Below, one piece after another: positions 55,258-62,825 of a stretch of 64,000 bases of DNA. Each line of letters starts with the position of its first letter. The first letter of the stretch is position 1. The DNA lies in contig NZ_JACJKQ010000001.1 of the NCBI RefSeq assembly GCF_016901575.1, positions 186,001-250,000 of the forward strand, given 5' to 3'. The notes beneath the pieces are model-generated. The model was not told where the DNA came from. It saw only the letters and a program-made list of their open reading frames with translations, and did not search any database. The position numbers were made by a program, and so were the translations under genes. The DNA is from Enorma phocaeensis. Lineage in GTDB: Bacteria > Actinomycetota > Coriobacteriia > Coriobacteriales > Coriobacteriaceae.

Positions 55258-56127
55258 ATGGACGCACCAGACCAACAGTCCAGACGCCGCCTGCGCCAAG
55301 GCGAGCAGAATCCTGACAGCGCGTTCTCTCGCTTTATGACCCGCGTTGTCTACGGGCTGCTCTATGTCGGCATCTTTATCGGCTGCTTGCTCGGAGGAAC
55401 CATCAGCACGGCCATCTTCATCGCGGTGGTAAGCTGGCTGTGCTGCACGGAATTCTTTGACATGATGAAGCGCGACGGCAAGATGCCCAACACGGTACTG
55501 GGACTTCCCGCCGCCGCGCTCTTCCCGGTCGCCGCGCTTGGAGATTCCCACTTTTTGAGCGCCGCGCTCTTCCTTCTCGTGCTTTCGGTGGGCCTTTGGT
55601 ATGTCTTCTCACCGCGTTGCCGCATCGCTGACGTCTCCGTGACCCTTATGGGGCCGGTCTATACCGGCTATATGCTTTCCTCGGTCGTGCTGCTGCGTGA
55701 CGCTGTGCCGGGCTTTCCCGGCGCATTGCTCACCGTCGGCATCTGTGCGTCGCTATGGGTCTCCGATTCATTCGCCTATCTTGTGGGAAGTAAGATCGGA
55801 CGCCACAAAATGGTTCCGAAAATCTCTCCGAACAAGAGCTGGGAAGGCTTTGTCGGAGGAATTGTCGGGTCGGTCATCGTGTGGTGCATTCTCGCTGTGA
55901 CCGGTCTCTACCGTCTGAACATTCCCTACGCGATGCTTTGTGGCGTCATCGTGTCCATCCTCGGGGTATTCGGTGATCTTATCGAATCCCGCATCAAGCG
56001 CGGCGTAGGCGTAAAAGATTCGGGTAACCTGATACCCGGACACGGCGGTATGCTCGATCGAAATGACTCTCTTATATTCGGGTCTATCACCGCACAGCTT
56101 TTGTTGATTATCGGAGGCGTTATATGA
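55258..56127 (+). CDS. cdsA: Phosphatidate cytidylyltransferase
   Basis: 289 residues with about seven membrane helices. Diagnostic C-terminal signature: SDSFAYLVGSKIGRHKMVPK, SPNKSWEGFVGG, and FGDLIESRIKRGVGVKDSGN then GHGGMLDRNDSL. Makes CDP-diacylglycerol. The Gln/Arg-rich N-terminus is cytoplasmic. ATGA overlap with dxr. Confidence 0.95.
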   Translation: MDAPDQQSRRRLRQGEQNPDSAFSRFMTRVVYGLLYVGIFIGCLLGGTISTAIFIAVVSWLCCTEFFDMMKRDGKMPNTVLGLPAAALFPVAALGDSHFLSAALFLLVLSVGLWYVFSPRCRIADVSVTLMGPVYTGYMLSSVVLLRDAVPGFPGALLTVGICASLWVSDSFAYLVGSKIGRHKMVPKISPNKSWEGFVGGIVGSVIVWCILAVTGLYRLNIPYAMLCGVIVSILGVFGDLIESRIKRGVGVKDSGNLIPGHGGMLDRNDSLIFGSITAQLLLIIGGVI

Positions 56128-57281
56128 CGGAATGCGCTCGGACGCGTGTGGCGATTCTGGGTTGCACCGGTTCTGTTGGGTCGCAAGCGCTCGATGTCTG
56201 CCGCAAGCATGCCGAACGTCTTGAGGTGGTGGCGCTTTCGGCGCATCGCAACGTCAGGGCCCTCGCCGCTGCGGCTCGCGAGTTTTCAGTCAAGCACGTT
56301 TGCCTCACCTCTGGTGAGGCTTTGTCCATCGAGGACCTGCCTTCTGATTGCAACGTCCTGCGTGGCGTCGAGGGCCTTTGCGAGCTCGCCTCGCTTGACG
56401 AGGTGGACTGCGTCTTGGTGTCGGTGGTGGGAGCGGCAGGCCTTTTGCCGAGCATCGCCGCCCTCAAGGCCGGAAAAAGGCTTGCCCTTGCCAACAAAGA
56501 GGCCCTTGTGGTGGGCGGCGACCTGCTCATGCCGCTCGCAGGACCCAACCAGCTCTTGCCGGTCGACTCTGAGCATTCGGCCCTCTTCCAATGCATGTCG
56601 GCTGGTCGCCATGACGAGGTCTATGCCATTTGGCTCACTTGTTCAGGCGGTCCGTTCTTTGGCATGACGCCTCAGGAGCTTTCCCGCGTGACGGTCGAGC
56701 AGGCACTCAATCACCCCACATGGAGCATGGGCTCGAAGATCACCGTTGATTCCGCAACCCTCATGAACAAGGGCCTCGAACGAATCGAGGCGAAGCATCT
56801 GTTCCATTGCGGCATCGATGACATACGGGTGCTCATACATCGCCAGTCGAAGGTCCACTCTATGGTTGAATATGTCGACGGTTCGGTCATCGCTCATCTC
56901 GGTGCATCCGATATGCGCATTCCGATCCAGTTCGCACTTTCTTATCCCGAGCGCTGGGATACGCCTGCTGAGCGCATCGACTATCGTACTCTGGGATCGC
57001 TTGACTTTGCATCGCCCGACGACAAAGCCTTCGCATGTCTTCGTCTTGCAGAAGAGGCTGGCCGCGCAGGCGGTACGGCGCCCTGCGTTCTCAACGCCGC
57101 AAACGAGATCGCGGTCGCAGCGTTTTTGTCGGGGGAGTGCGCCTTTACGGATATTTCCGCGACGGTCGAGGCCTGTCTCGAAGACCACGAGGTCATGCCC
57201 GTCGCCTCTGTTGATCAGCTCCTGGATATCGATGCATGGGCTCGTTCTCGAGCTCGCGAGGTGCTCTCCCGCCGCTCATGA
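56124..57281 (+). CDS. dxr: 1-deoxy-D-xylulose 5-phosphate reductoisomerase
   Basis: 385 residues. NADPH site GCTGSVGSQALDVCRKH, LANKEALVVGGDLL, the metal-site region DSEHSALFQCM, LTCSGGPFF, and WSMGSKITVDSATLMNKG. Second step of the MEP isoprenoid pathway, supplying UppS among others; target of fosmidomycin in other species. Confidence 0.97.
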   Translation: MTECARTRVAILGCTGSVGSQALDVCRKHAERLEVVALSAHRNVRALAAAAREFSVKHVCLTSGEALSIEDLPSDCNVLRGVEGLCELASLDEVDCVLVSVVGAAGLLPSIAALKAGKRLALANKEALVVGGDLLMPLAGPNQLLPVDSEHSALFQCMSAGRHDEVYAIWLTCSGGPFFGMTPQELSRVTVEQALNHPTWSMGSKITVDSATLMNKGLERIEAKHLFHCGIDDIRVLIHRQSKVHSMVEYVDGSVIAHLGASDMRIPIQFALSYPERWDTPAERIDYRTLGSLDFASPDDKAFACLRLAEEAGRAGGTAPCVLNAANEIAVAAFLSGECAFTDISATVEACLEDHEVMPVASVDQLLDIDAWARSRAREVLSRRS

Positions 57282-57298
57282 TTTGATTGGAAGGTCTT

Positions 57299-58663
57299 AT
57301 GGACACCATACTTGGCGTCATCGGCCCGATATTTTGGGGTCTGCTTACCCTGTCTGTACTCGTAGGGGTTCACGAAGGCGGGCACTTCCTTGCCGCGCGT
57401 GCTTGCGGCGTGCGCGTGACCGAGTTCTTCCTTGGTCTTCCCTGCAGGTTCAACCTTCATCATGTGTCGCGCCGCATCGGTACCAAATTCGGCGTGACCC
57501 CGCTGCTTCTAGGCGGCTACGCCATGATCTGCGGCATGGATCCATCTCCAGCCGAGCACGCGCCCCAAGTCTTGGGGCTTGTGCATAGGCGCGGAAAGCT
57601 TTCTGTCGAGGAGATCTCTACGGAACTTTCCATCGACGAAGACGCTGCGATGGAAGCCTGCGTCCAGCTTCTAGGATGGGGCGCCCTTGCTCCGGCATAT
57701 GACCCCGAAAAGGGGGAGGGCCCCTCATCCAAATACTATCCGACAACGTATGCTTCGATGCCCAGAGATGCCGCAGGCAACACCATCTATGACGGCAAGG
57801 CTTTCGAGCGCTCGGGAGCAACTGCAGAGGGCGAGCCGTGGGAGCCGCCCTTTAGCGATGAGGAGTTCTATGCTCGAGAGCGTTCCCATACCTACCTCGG
57901 AAAAGGTTTTTGGAAACGCGCGTTCATGCTTGTCGCCGGCATTGCGGTCAACCTGCTCTCCGGCTTCTTGCTCCTCATGAGCATCTATTCTATCGTGGGG
58001 GTCACCGTGCCGGTCGATTCGACCGAGGTCGGCGTGGTCGAAGAGGGCACCCCTGCCTACGATGCCGGCCTCAGGACGGGCGATGTCATCCTCTCCTTTG
58101 ACGGGGTGGACGTCAGCACCTGGTCCGACATCCAGCAGGCTGCCCAAGAGTTTGACAGCGACGAGCTTGCCATCACCTATGAGCGCGACGGCTCCGAATT
58201 TGATGCGATGGTCTCGGTCACCGAGGGTCAATCCCTCGGCATCTCCCAATCGACGACGGTCGTCCACCTCAACCCGATAGATTCCGCACATCTCGCTGGG
58301 GCCTATGTCTACATGACGGGCACATCGGTGGCGCAGCTGCTCAATCCCGCCCGCACCATGGAGGTTCTCAATGGGTCGACCTCGATCGTCGGCATCTCCG
58401 TCATGTCAGCAGAGGCGGCTGCTGCCGGTCCGGCGACTTATCTGACCTTTGGAGCGCTCATCTCGTTTTCTTTAGGATTCATGAACCTGCTTCCCATTCC
58501 TCCGCTCGACGGCGGAAAGCTCGTCATCGAAATCATTCAGGCGGTGATTCGACGCCCCTTGCCTGTAAAGGTCCAGAACGTCATCTCGTATGTAGGTGTC
58601 GGCATTTTTGGACTGCTTTTCGTATATCTGCTCCGCGGCGATATCCTGCGGTTCATTATGTAG
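57299..58663 (+). CDS. rseP: RseP/RasP-type site-2 metalloprotease with large insert
   Basis: 454 residues. Zinc motif HEGGH at 25-29 in the first membrane helix (GVHEGGHFLAAR), one PDZ domain (about 245-320, EEGTPAYDAGLRTGDVILSF) and the C-terminal LPIPPLDGGKL motif with further helices. Between GGY (72-74) and the second helix (VAGIAVNLL, 212-220) there are ~138 residues, about 100 more than usual. Residues 90-135 look like a winged helix (GKLSVEEISTELSIDEDAA); the family AGPxxN is AGIAVN here. ATG 57299 has GGAAGG upstream, and TTG 57287 is less likely. Substrates are unknown. Confidence 0.9.
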   Translation: MDTILGVIGPIFWGLLTLSVLVGVHEGGHFLAARACGVRVTEFFLGLPCRFNLHHVSRRIGTKFGVTPLLLGGYAMICGMDPSPAEHAPQVLGLVHRRGKLSVEEISTELSIDEDAAMEACVQLLGWGALAPAYDPEKGEGPSSKYYPTTYASMPRDAAGNTIYDGKAFERSGATAEGEPWEPPFSDEEFYARERSHTYLGKGFWKRAFMLVAGIAVNLLSGFLLLMSIYSIVGVTVPVDSTEVGVVEEGTPAYDAGLRTGDVILSFDGVDVSTWSDIQQAAQEFDSDELAITYERDGSEFDAMVSVTEGQSLGISQSTTVVHLNPIDSAHLAGAYVYMTGTSVAQLLNPARTMEVLNGSTSIVGISVMSAEAAAAGPATYLTFGALISFSLGFMNLLPIPPLDGGKLVIEIIQAVIRRPLPVKVQNVISYVGVGIFGLLFVYLLRGDILRFIM

Positions 58664-58672
58664 GAGGCAGCG

Positions 58673-59734
58673 ATGGCCATGCTCCCGCGCGAAAAGACAC
58701 GCCAGGTAAACGTTGGCGGGGTGACCATAGGAGGCGGCGCCCCGGTCCGCGTGCAGTCTATGACCTGCACGCGGACCACGGATGCCGATGCGACCCTCGC
58801 GCAAGTTCATGAGCTCGTTGATGCGGGCTGCGACCTTGTACGCGTAACGTTGCCCTCGCGAGAAGCCGTAGAGAGCTTTCGCCGCATCTGCGCAGAAAGC
58901 CCTGTCCCCATCATCGCAGACATCCACTTCGATTACCGGCTTGCTTTGTGCGCCATCGATGCAGGGGCGGCGAAGCTCCGCATCAATCCGGGCAATATCG
59001 GTGACTGGTCGCGCGTCGATGCGGTCATCGATGCGGCGGGGGAGGCGGGCGTCGCCATTCGAATCGGCGTGAACGCGGGCTCGCTCGAACGCTCGGTTGC
59101 CGAGCAGGACGGCCTCACCCTTCCAGAGAAGCTCGTAGACTCCTCCGTGCGCTTCGTGCAGCATTTCGAAGATCGCGCCTTTACCGATATCGTGCTCTCG
59201 GCAAAGGCGCACGACGTCCCCACGACCATTGAGACGTATCGGTCCCTATCGCGTGAGCTTCCACACATTCCGCTCCACCTTGGCGTCACCGAGGCCGGCA
59301 CCTCTCTGCAAGGCACTATTAAAAGCTCCGTGGGGCTCGGCGTTCTCCTTGCCGAAGGCATCGGTGACACGATGCGGGTTTCCCTTACCGCAGATCCCGT
59401 TGAAGAGCCGGCTGTTGCCTGGGGCATCCTCTCATGCCTAGGTATTCGTCGGCGCGGGCCGGAGCTCGTATCATGTCCTACATGCGGCCGCTGCCAAGTC
59501 GACCTCATACCCATCGCCCAAGAGGTATCCCGTCGCCTTCAGGACGTCACCTCGCCGATCTCGGTCGCTGTCATGGGATGCGTCGTAAACGGGCCGGGCG
59601 AGGCGTCTGACGCCGATGTGGGCGTAGCGTGTGGCAAAGGCTCCGCGTTGCTGTTCAAACGGGGCGAGGTGCTGCGTAAAGTACCCGAGGATGCTATCAT
59701 CGATGAATTGTTCCGCGAGATCGAGTCGCTCTGA
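58673..59734 (+). CDS. ispG: 4-hydroxy-3-methylbut-2-enyl diphosphate synthase
   Basis: 353 residues; [4Fe-4S] enzyme of the MEP pathway (also gcpE). Conserved QSMTCTRTTD at the start of the barrel, HLGVTEAGT, and cysteines 268 and 271 (SCPTCGR) with 303 (MGCVVNGPGE). ATG 58673 has AGGAGG five bases upstream; ATG 58679 is an alternative. Directly downstream of rseP. Confidence 0.96.
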   Translation: MAMLPREKTRQVNVGGVTIGGGAPVRVQSMTCTRTTDADATLAQVHELVDAGCDLVRVTLPSREAVESFRRICAESPVPIIADIHFDYRLALCAIDAGAAKLRINPGNIGDWSRVDAVIDAAGEAGVAIRIGVNAGSLERSVAEQDGLTLPEKLVDSSVRFVQHFEDRAFTDIVLSAKAHDVPTTIETYRSLSRELPHIPLHLGVTEAGTSLQGTIKSSVGLGVLLAEGIGDTMRVSLTADPVEEPAVAWGILSCLGIRRRGPELVSCPTCGRCQVDLIPIAQEVSRRLQDVTSPISVAVMGCVVNGPGEASDADVGVACGKGSALLFKRGEVLRKVPEDAIIDELFREIESL

Positions 59735-59799
59735 GGCAAGCTGACCCTTCATCGGCCACTCGCGGGCTCCGCTTTATCCAGCTCGCATAAGGAGTACTT

Positions 59800-61515
59800 A
59801 TGTCTCAGGTCATGAAGATGTCCCGCCTCTATGCGCCCACTCTTAAGGAGGATCCTGCAGAGGCGGAGCTAGCAAGCCACCGCTTGCTGCTGCGCGCCGG
59901 CATGATTCGCAAGCAGGCCGCTGGTCTGTATAGCTACCTTCCGCTTGCATGGCGGTCGCTCCGCAAGATCGAGGATATCGTTCGCGATGAAATGGACGCC
60001 GCAGGGGCTCAAGAGCTCCTCATGCCGATCCTGACCGATGCCGAGCTGTGGCGCGAGAGTGGTCGCTGGGACGCCTACGGTCCCGAGCTCATGCGGCTTT
60101 CCGACCGCCATGACCGTGACTTCGTCCTAGGCCCCACGCATGAAGAGACGGTCACCTCCCTCATCACCAACGAGCTCAAGAGCTATAAGCAGCTACCGGT
60201 GAACCTCTATCAGATCCAAGACAAGTTCCGCGACGAGATGCGTCCCCGCTTTGGACTTATGCGCGGCCGCGAGTTCATCATGAAGGACGGCTATTCCTTC
60301 AACGCCACGCAGGAAAGCCTGCAGGAGACGTATGACGCCATGAAACAGGCATACGCCAACATCTGCGAGCGCTGCGGGCTCCACGCCCTGCCCGTCGTCG
60401 CAGATTCCGGACAGATCGGCGGCGACACGTCGGTCGAGTTCATGGCTCTTGCCGATGCCGGCGAGGCGGCGCTCGTCTACTGTGACGACTGCGGATTTGC
60501 TGCCGACGAGGAGGCCGCCACGACCTCCGTCGTCGTCACCGAGGGACCTGGCGACGGCACGCTTACCAAGGTTCACACCCCTGGCATGGGAACGATCGAG
60601 GCCGTCGCGGCGTTCTTCGGCTTCCCCGAGAACGGCACTCGCAAGTCTCTCGCCCTGATTGCAGAGGATGGAACTCCTGTCGTTGCCATTGTCCCTGGCG
60701 ACCATGAGCTGAATGAGGTCAAGGCTGAGCACCTGTTCGGAGCATATCATCTCATGACCGACGAAGAGCTCCAGGAGCACGGTCTCATCAAGGGCTTCAT
60801 CGGCCCGGTGAATCTGCCTGATGGAATTCGCCTTGTGGTCGATGAGTGCCTGCGCGACTCTAAGAAATGGGCCTGTGGAGCGAACGAGGAGGATTATCAC
60901 TACACGGGCGCCTGCCCCGAGCGCGACTTTGTCGTCGACGAGTGGGCGGACCTGGTGACCGTGAAGGCTGGAGACCCGTGCCCCCACTGCGGAAAGCCCC
61001 TCTCTGGCGCGCGCGGCATCGAGGTCTCTCAGGTCTTCCAGCTCGGAACGAAGTATTCTGCCGCCATGGGGGCAACCTTTGCCGACGAGAATGGCGAAGA
61101 GAAGCCCTTCCTCATGGGTTGCTACGGCGTCGGCGTGTCCCGCACGCTCGCAGCCGTGGTCGAGCAGCACAACGACGAGCATGGCATCATCTGGCCCGTA
61201 TCGGTGGCACCATACGAGGTCGCGGTCATCGCTCTTGATAAGAAGGGCGAGGCGTTCGATGCCGCCTCCAAGCTTGCCGACGATCTGGCCGTCGCTGGTC
61301 TCGAGGTCGTGTTTGACGATCGCGCCGAGCGTCCTGGAGTAAAGTTTGCCGACAGCGATCTCATGGGCTTCCCGTACCAAATCATTGTTGGTAAACGTGG
61401 GCTCGCCAACGGCACCGTCGAGGTCAAGGTTCGCGCCACAGGCGAGAGGAGCGACATCGCACTTGATGAGGTAGTTGAAAAGGTTGCCTACGAAGTGAAG
61501 GCCGCTCGCGCATAG
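59800..61515 (+). CDS. proS: Prolyl-tRNA synthetase (bacterial type with editing domain)
   Basis: 571 residues. Class II motif 1-3 segments: RAGMIRKQAAGLYSYLPLAW, LGPTHEETVTSL, QDKFRDEMRPRFGLMRGREF; an INS editing domain (about 225-390) lies between them, and the anticodon-binding domain follows (VAVIALDKKGEAFDAASKLA). GGAGTAC precedes the ATG. It closes the rpsB-proS region in the same order as Bacillus. Confidence 0.97.
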   Translation: MSQVMKMSRLYAPTLKEDPAEAELASHRLLLRAGMIRKQAAGLYSYLPLAWRSLRKIEDIVRDEMDAAGAQELLMPILTDAELWRESGRWDAYGPELMRLSDRHDRDFVLGPTHEETVTSLITNELKSYKQLPVNLYQIQDKFRDEMRPRFGLMRGREFIMKDGYSFNATQESLQETYDAMKQAYANICERCGLHALPVVADSGQIGGDTSVEFMALADAGEAALVYCDDCGFAADEEAATTSVVVTEGPGDGTLTKVHTPGMGTIEAVAAFFGFPENGTRKSLALIAEDGTPVVAIVPGDHELNEVKAEHLFGAYHLMTDEELQEHGLIKGFIGPVNLPDGIRLVVDECLRDSKKWACGANEEDYHYTGACPERDFVVDEWADLVTVKAGDPCPHCGKPLSGARGIEVSQVFQLGTKYSAAMGATFADENGEEKPFLMGCYGVGVSRTLAAVVEQHNDEHGIIWPVSVAPYEVAVIALDKKGEAFDAASKLADDLAVAGLEVVFDDRAERPGVKFADSDLMGFPYQIIVGKRGLANGTVEVKVRATGERSDIALDEVVEKVAYEVKAARA

Positions 61516-61542
61516 CCGACTGCAACGACTTTTCTGAACCGC

Positions 61543-61582
61543 CGCCGCCCGGAAGACAACGTTTCCGGGCGGCGTCGTTCTA
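61543..61582 (+). terminator. Terminator of the pyrH-proS operon
   Basis: 12-bp GC-rich stem (61543-61554 with 61563-61574, loop of 8) followed by TCGTTCT, a weak T-tract. It lies directly before the minus-strand tRNA cluster. Confidence 0.7.
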
Positions 61583-61600
61583 TAGAGACTGACAGCGCAT

Positions 61601-61627
61601 GAAAAAAGCCAGGTCAGTGACCTGGCT
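61601..61627 (-). terminator. Terminator after tRNA(CAU)
   Basis: 9-bp stem (61608-61616 region with 61619-61627) followed on the minus strand by six U; lies 9 bases beyond the CCA end. Confidence 0.85.
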
Positions 61628-61635
61628 GTGATTGA

Positions 61636-61711
61636 TGGTGGGCCCTGGGGGATTCGAACCCTCAACCCAGGGATTATGAGTCCCCTGCGCTAACCGTTGC
61701 GCCAAGAGCCC
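61636..61711 (-). tRNA. tRNA with anticodon CAU (Met or Ile2)
   Basis: Minus-strand cloverleaf: acceptor GGGCTCT/AGGGCCC, D-arm GGCGC...GCGC, anticodon arm GGGGA-CTCATAA-TCCCT, T-arm GAGGG-TTCGAAT-CCCCC with pairs, discriminator A and encoded CCA; 76 bases. CAU may decode AUG as elongator Met, or AUA if lysidine is formed by TilS; sequence alone does not decide. Confidence 0.9.
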
Positions 61712-61713
61712 GG

Positions 61714-61745
61714 TAAGAAAACAGCCTCTGGAAACCAGAGGCTGT
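61714..61745 (-). terminator. Terminator after the first tRNA-Ala
   Basis: Perfect 11-bp stem with AAA/TTT loop (61721-61731 with 61735-61745) then TTTCTTACC on the minus strand. It sits between tRNA-Ala and tRNA(CAU). Confidence 0.85.
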
Positions 61746-61755
61746 ATACCTACGA

Positions 61756-61831
61756 TGGTGGAGACGAGGGGGATCGAACCCCTGACCTCTTGACTGCCAG
61801 TCAAGCGCTCTCCCAGCTGAGCTACGCCCCC
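61756..61831 (-). tRNA. tRNA-Ala (anticodon GGC), copy 1
   Basis: Minus-strand cloverleaf: acceptor GGGGGCG/CGTCTCC including the G3:U70 pair, D-arm GCTC...GAGC, anticodon arm TTGAC-TGGCA-GTCAA region giving GGC, T-arm CAGGG-TTCGATC-CCCCT with discriminator A and encoded CCA; 76 bases. Identical to copy 2 except for one base in the T-loop. Confidence 0.96.
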
Positions 61832-61847
61832 AAGCGGTGCGGGAATT

Positions 61848-61876
61848 ACTATAGGCAAAGTTTGCGTTGATTGCAA
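61848..61876 (-). promoter_or_regulatory. Promoter of tRNA-Ala copy 1
   Basis: Minus strand: TTGCAA (61871-61876), 17-base spacer, TATAGT (61848-61853). Transcription starts about 10 bases before the tRNA. Confidence 0.82.
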
Positions 61877-61930
61877 GCAAAAGTTTATGAATATCGAGAT
61901 ATCCAAGAGAACCTGCTGTGGATAGCTCCA

Positions 61931-61960
61931 AATAAGAAAAGACCCCGCCGAAGCGAGGTC
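61931..61960 (-). terminator. Terminator after tRNA-Ala copy 2
   Basis: 8-bp stem with TTCG tetraloop (61941-61948 with 61953-61960) then TTTTCTTATT on the minus strand. Confidence 0.85.
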
Positions 61961-61971
61961 TGTGTGTTCAA

Positions 61972-62047
61972 TGGTGGAGACGAGGGGAATCGAACCCCTG
62001 ACCTCTTGACTGCCAGTCAAGCGCTCTCCCAGCTGAGCTACGCCCCC
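61972..62047 (-). tRNA. tRNA-Ala (anticodon GGC), copy 2
   Basis: Same cloverleaf as copy 1 with G3:U70 and encoded CCA; 76 bases. T-loop reads GATT instead of GATC. Preceded by its own promoter and followed by its own terminator. Confidence 0.96.
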
Positions 62048-62061
62048 AAGCAACGAGGGAT

Positions 62062-62090
62062 ACTATACGGAACTTCTGCGTTTGTCGCAA
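62062..62090 (-). promoter_or_regulatory. Promoter of tRNA-Ala copy 2
   Basis: Minus strand: TTGCGA (62085-62090), 17-base spacer, TATAGT (62062-62067), matching the arrangement before copy 1. Confidence 0.82.
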
Positions 62091-62153
62091 GAACTTTTTT
62101 GAAAAACTTCGACGGGCATCATAACTGCTGCAAAAATGTTTCTCAAAAAGTTG

Positions 62154-62182
62154 TTGGCATCGATCATGGTCCATGGTAAGAT
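62154..62182 (+). promoter_or_regulatory. Promoter of tRNA-Val
   Basis: TTGGCA (62154-62159), 17-base spacer, TAAGAT (62177-62182); start expected near 62189, about 15 bases before the tRNA. Confidence 0.75.
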
Positions 62183-62203
62183 ACTCCTTGCTGAAAAGCA
62201 CAA

Positions 62204-62278
62204 GGGCGTTTGGCTCAGGGGTAGAGCACATCCTTCACACGGATGGGGTCACAAGTTCAAATCTTGTAACGCCCACCA
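62204..62278 (+). tRNA. tRNA-Val (anticodon CAC)
   Basis: Cloverleaf with acceptor GGGCGTT/AACGCCC, D-arm GCTC...GAGC, anticodon arm CATCC-TTCACAC-GGATG giving CAC (reads GUG), T-arm ACAAG-TTCAAAT-CTTGT, discriminator A and encoded CCA; 75 bases. Confidence 0.96.
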
Positions 62279-62287
62279 GAAAACAGC

Positions 62288-62320
62288 AGGTCGGAGGCTT
62301 AATGCTTCCGACCTTTTTCT
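62288..62320 (+). terminator. Terminator of tRNA-Val
   Basis: 11-bp stem with one G-U pair (62288-62298 with 62304-62314, loop TTAAT) followed by five T. Confidence 0.9.
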
Positions 62321-62381
62321 TGCGCCATCGAATACGCCATCAAAGCGCCGTCAAATATGAGCTCATGGACATTTGGCTGCT

Positions 62382-62514
62382 GATCTTTTATTGCAGTTTG
62401 GCCGCACAAGACGAACTTCTTATGCAGAATGGCCGCTAAGGGCCCGAAAACTCGGTCTTAACGGCCATTCTGCAACATAAGTCCTCGAGAGGCGTCCATT
62501 TTGCAAGAGAAGTC
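62382..62514. repeat. Four-copy 22-24 bp intergenic element, two facing pairs
   Basis: Two minus-oriented copies (62382-62405 and 62415-62436) are followed by two plus-oriented copies (62461-62483 and 62492-62514). Shared core on the copy strand: GCGGCCATTCTGCAA, then three variable bases, then AAGTC; the third copy begins ACGGCC and the fourth GCGTCC and has TTTTGC; the first has AAACTGC. Copies in a pair start 31-33 bases apart. The facing second and third copies form a 17-bp inverted repeat (62424-62440 with 62457-62473, one mismatch). No coding frame fits. Confidence 0.65.
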
Positions 62515-62825
62515 AACGTGGACAAGCTGAGGAGCGGTGCGCAGGACGAGATGCGATGCGGGACCCAAGCACAAAACGGGGGTGCAGGACTGCCCGTACC
62601 GTCTACGACGCGAACCGCCAGAAGTGCAGCCCAGCTCCCGTAAGTAGAGTCTCTGCTCCCATTAGCGAGCTTCTGCTCCCGTACGCAGAATATGGGGCAT
62701 CGGAGCGACGGTTGAGGAAGCCAGACGCCTCGGTTAAGCTATATCGCAGCGTCGTTTGTATGCTTGTAGTTTTGGTTTCTCGCAGCCCGGCTTGACCGGG
62801 TTTCTTTCTACCGTAGGTGTTATCG
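62515..62825 (+). promoter_or_regulatory. Gene-free region upstream of the ABC-F gene
   Basis: No convincing gene. It holds three direct repeats beginning GCTCCC at 62634, 62655 and 62675 (about 20-21 bases apart), a weak promoter match TTGAGG (62712-62717)/TAAGCT (62735-62740) with 17-base spacing, and a 7-bp hairpin (62784-62790 with 62796-62802) followed by TCTTTCT just before the ABC-F start. The last resembles a transcription attenuator. Confidence 0.45.

Noticed and set aside
60193-61665. 490-codon minus-strand frame opposite proS
   Set aside because: Antisense of a certain proS gene and it also runs into the tRNA cluster.
62556-62795. Small open frames on either strand between tRNA-Val and the ABC-F gene
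   Set aside because: No ribosome-binding site, Arg/Ser-rich composition and overlap with tandem repeats; better explained as non-coding.
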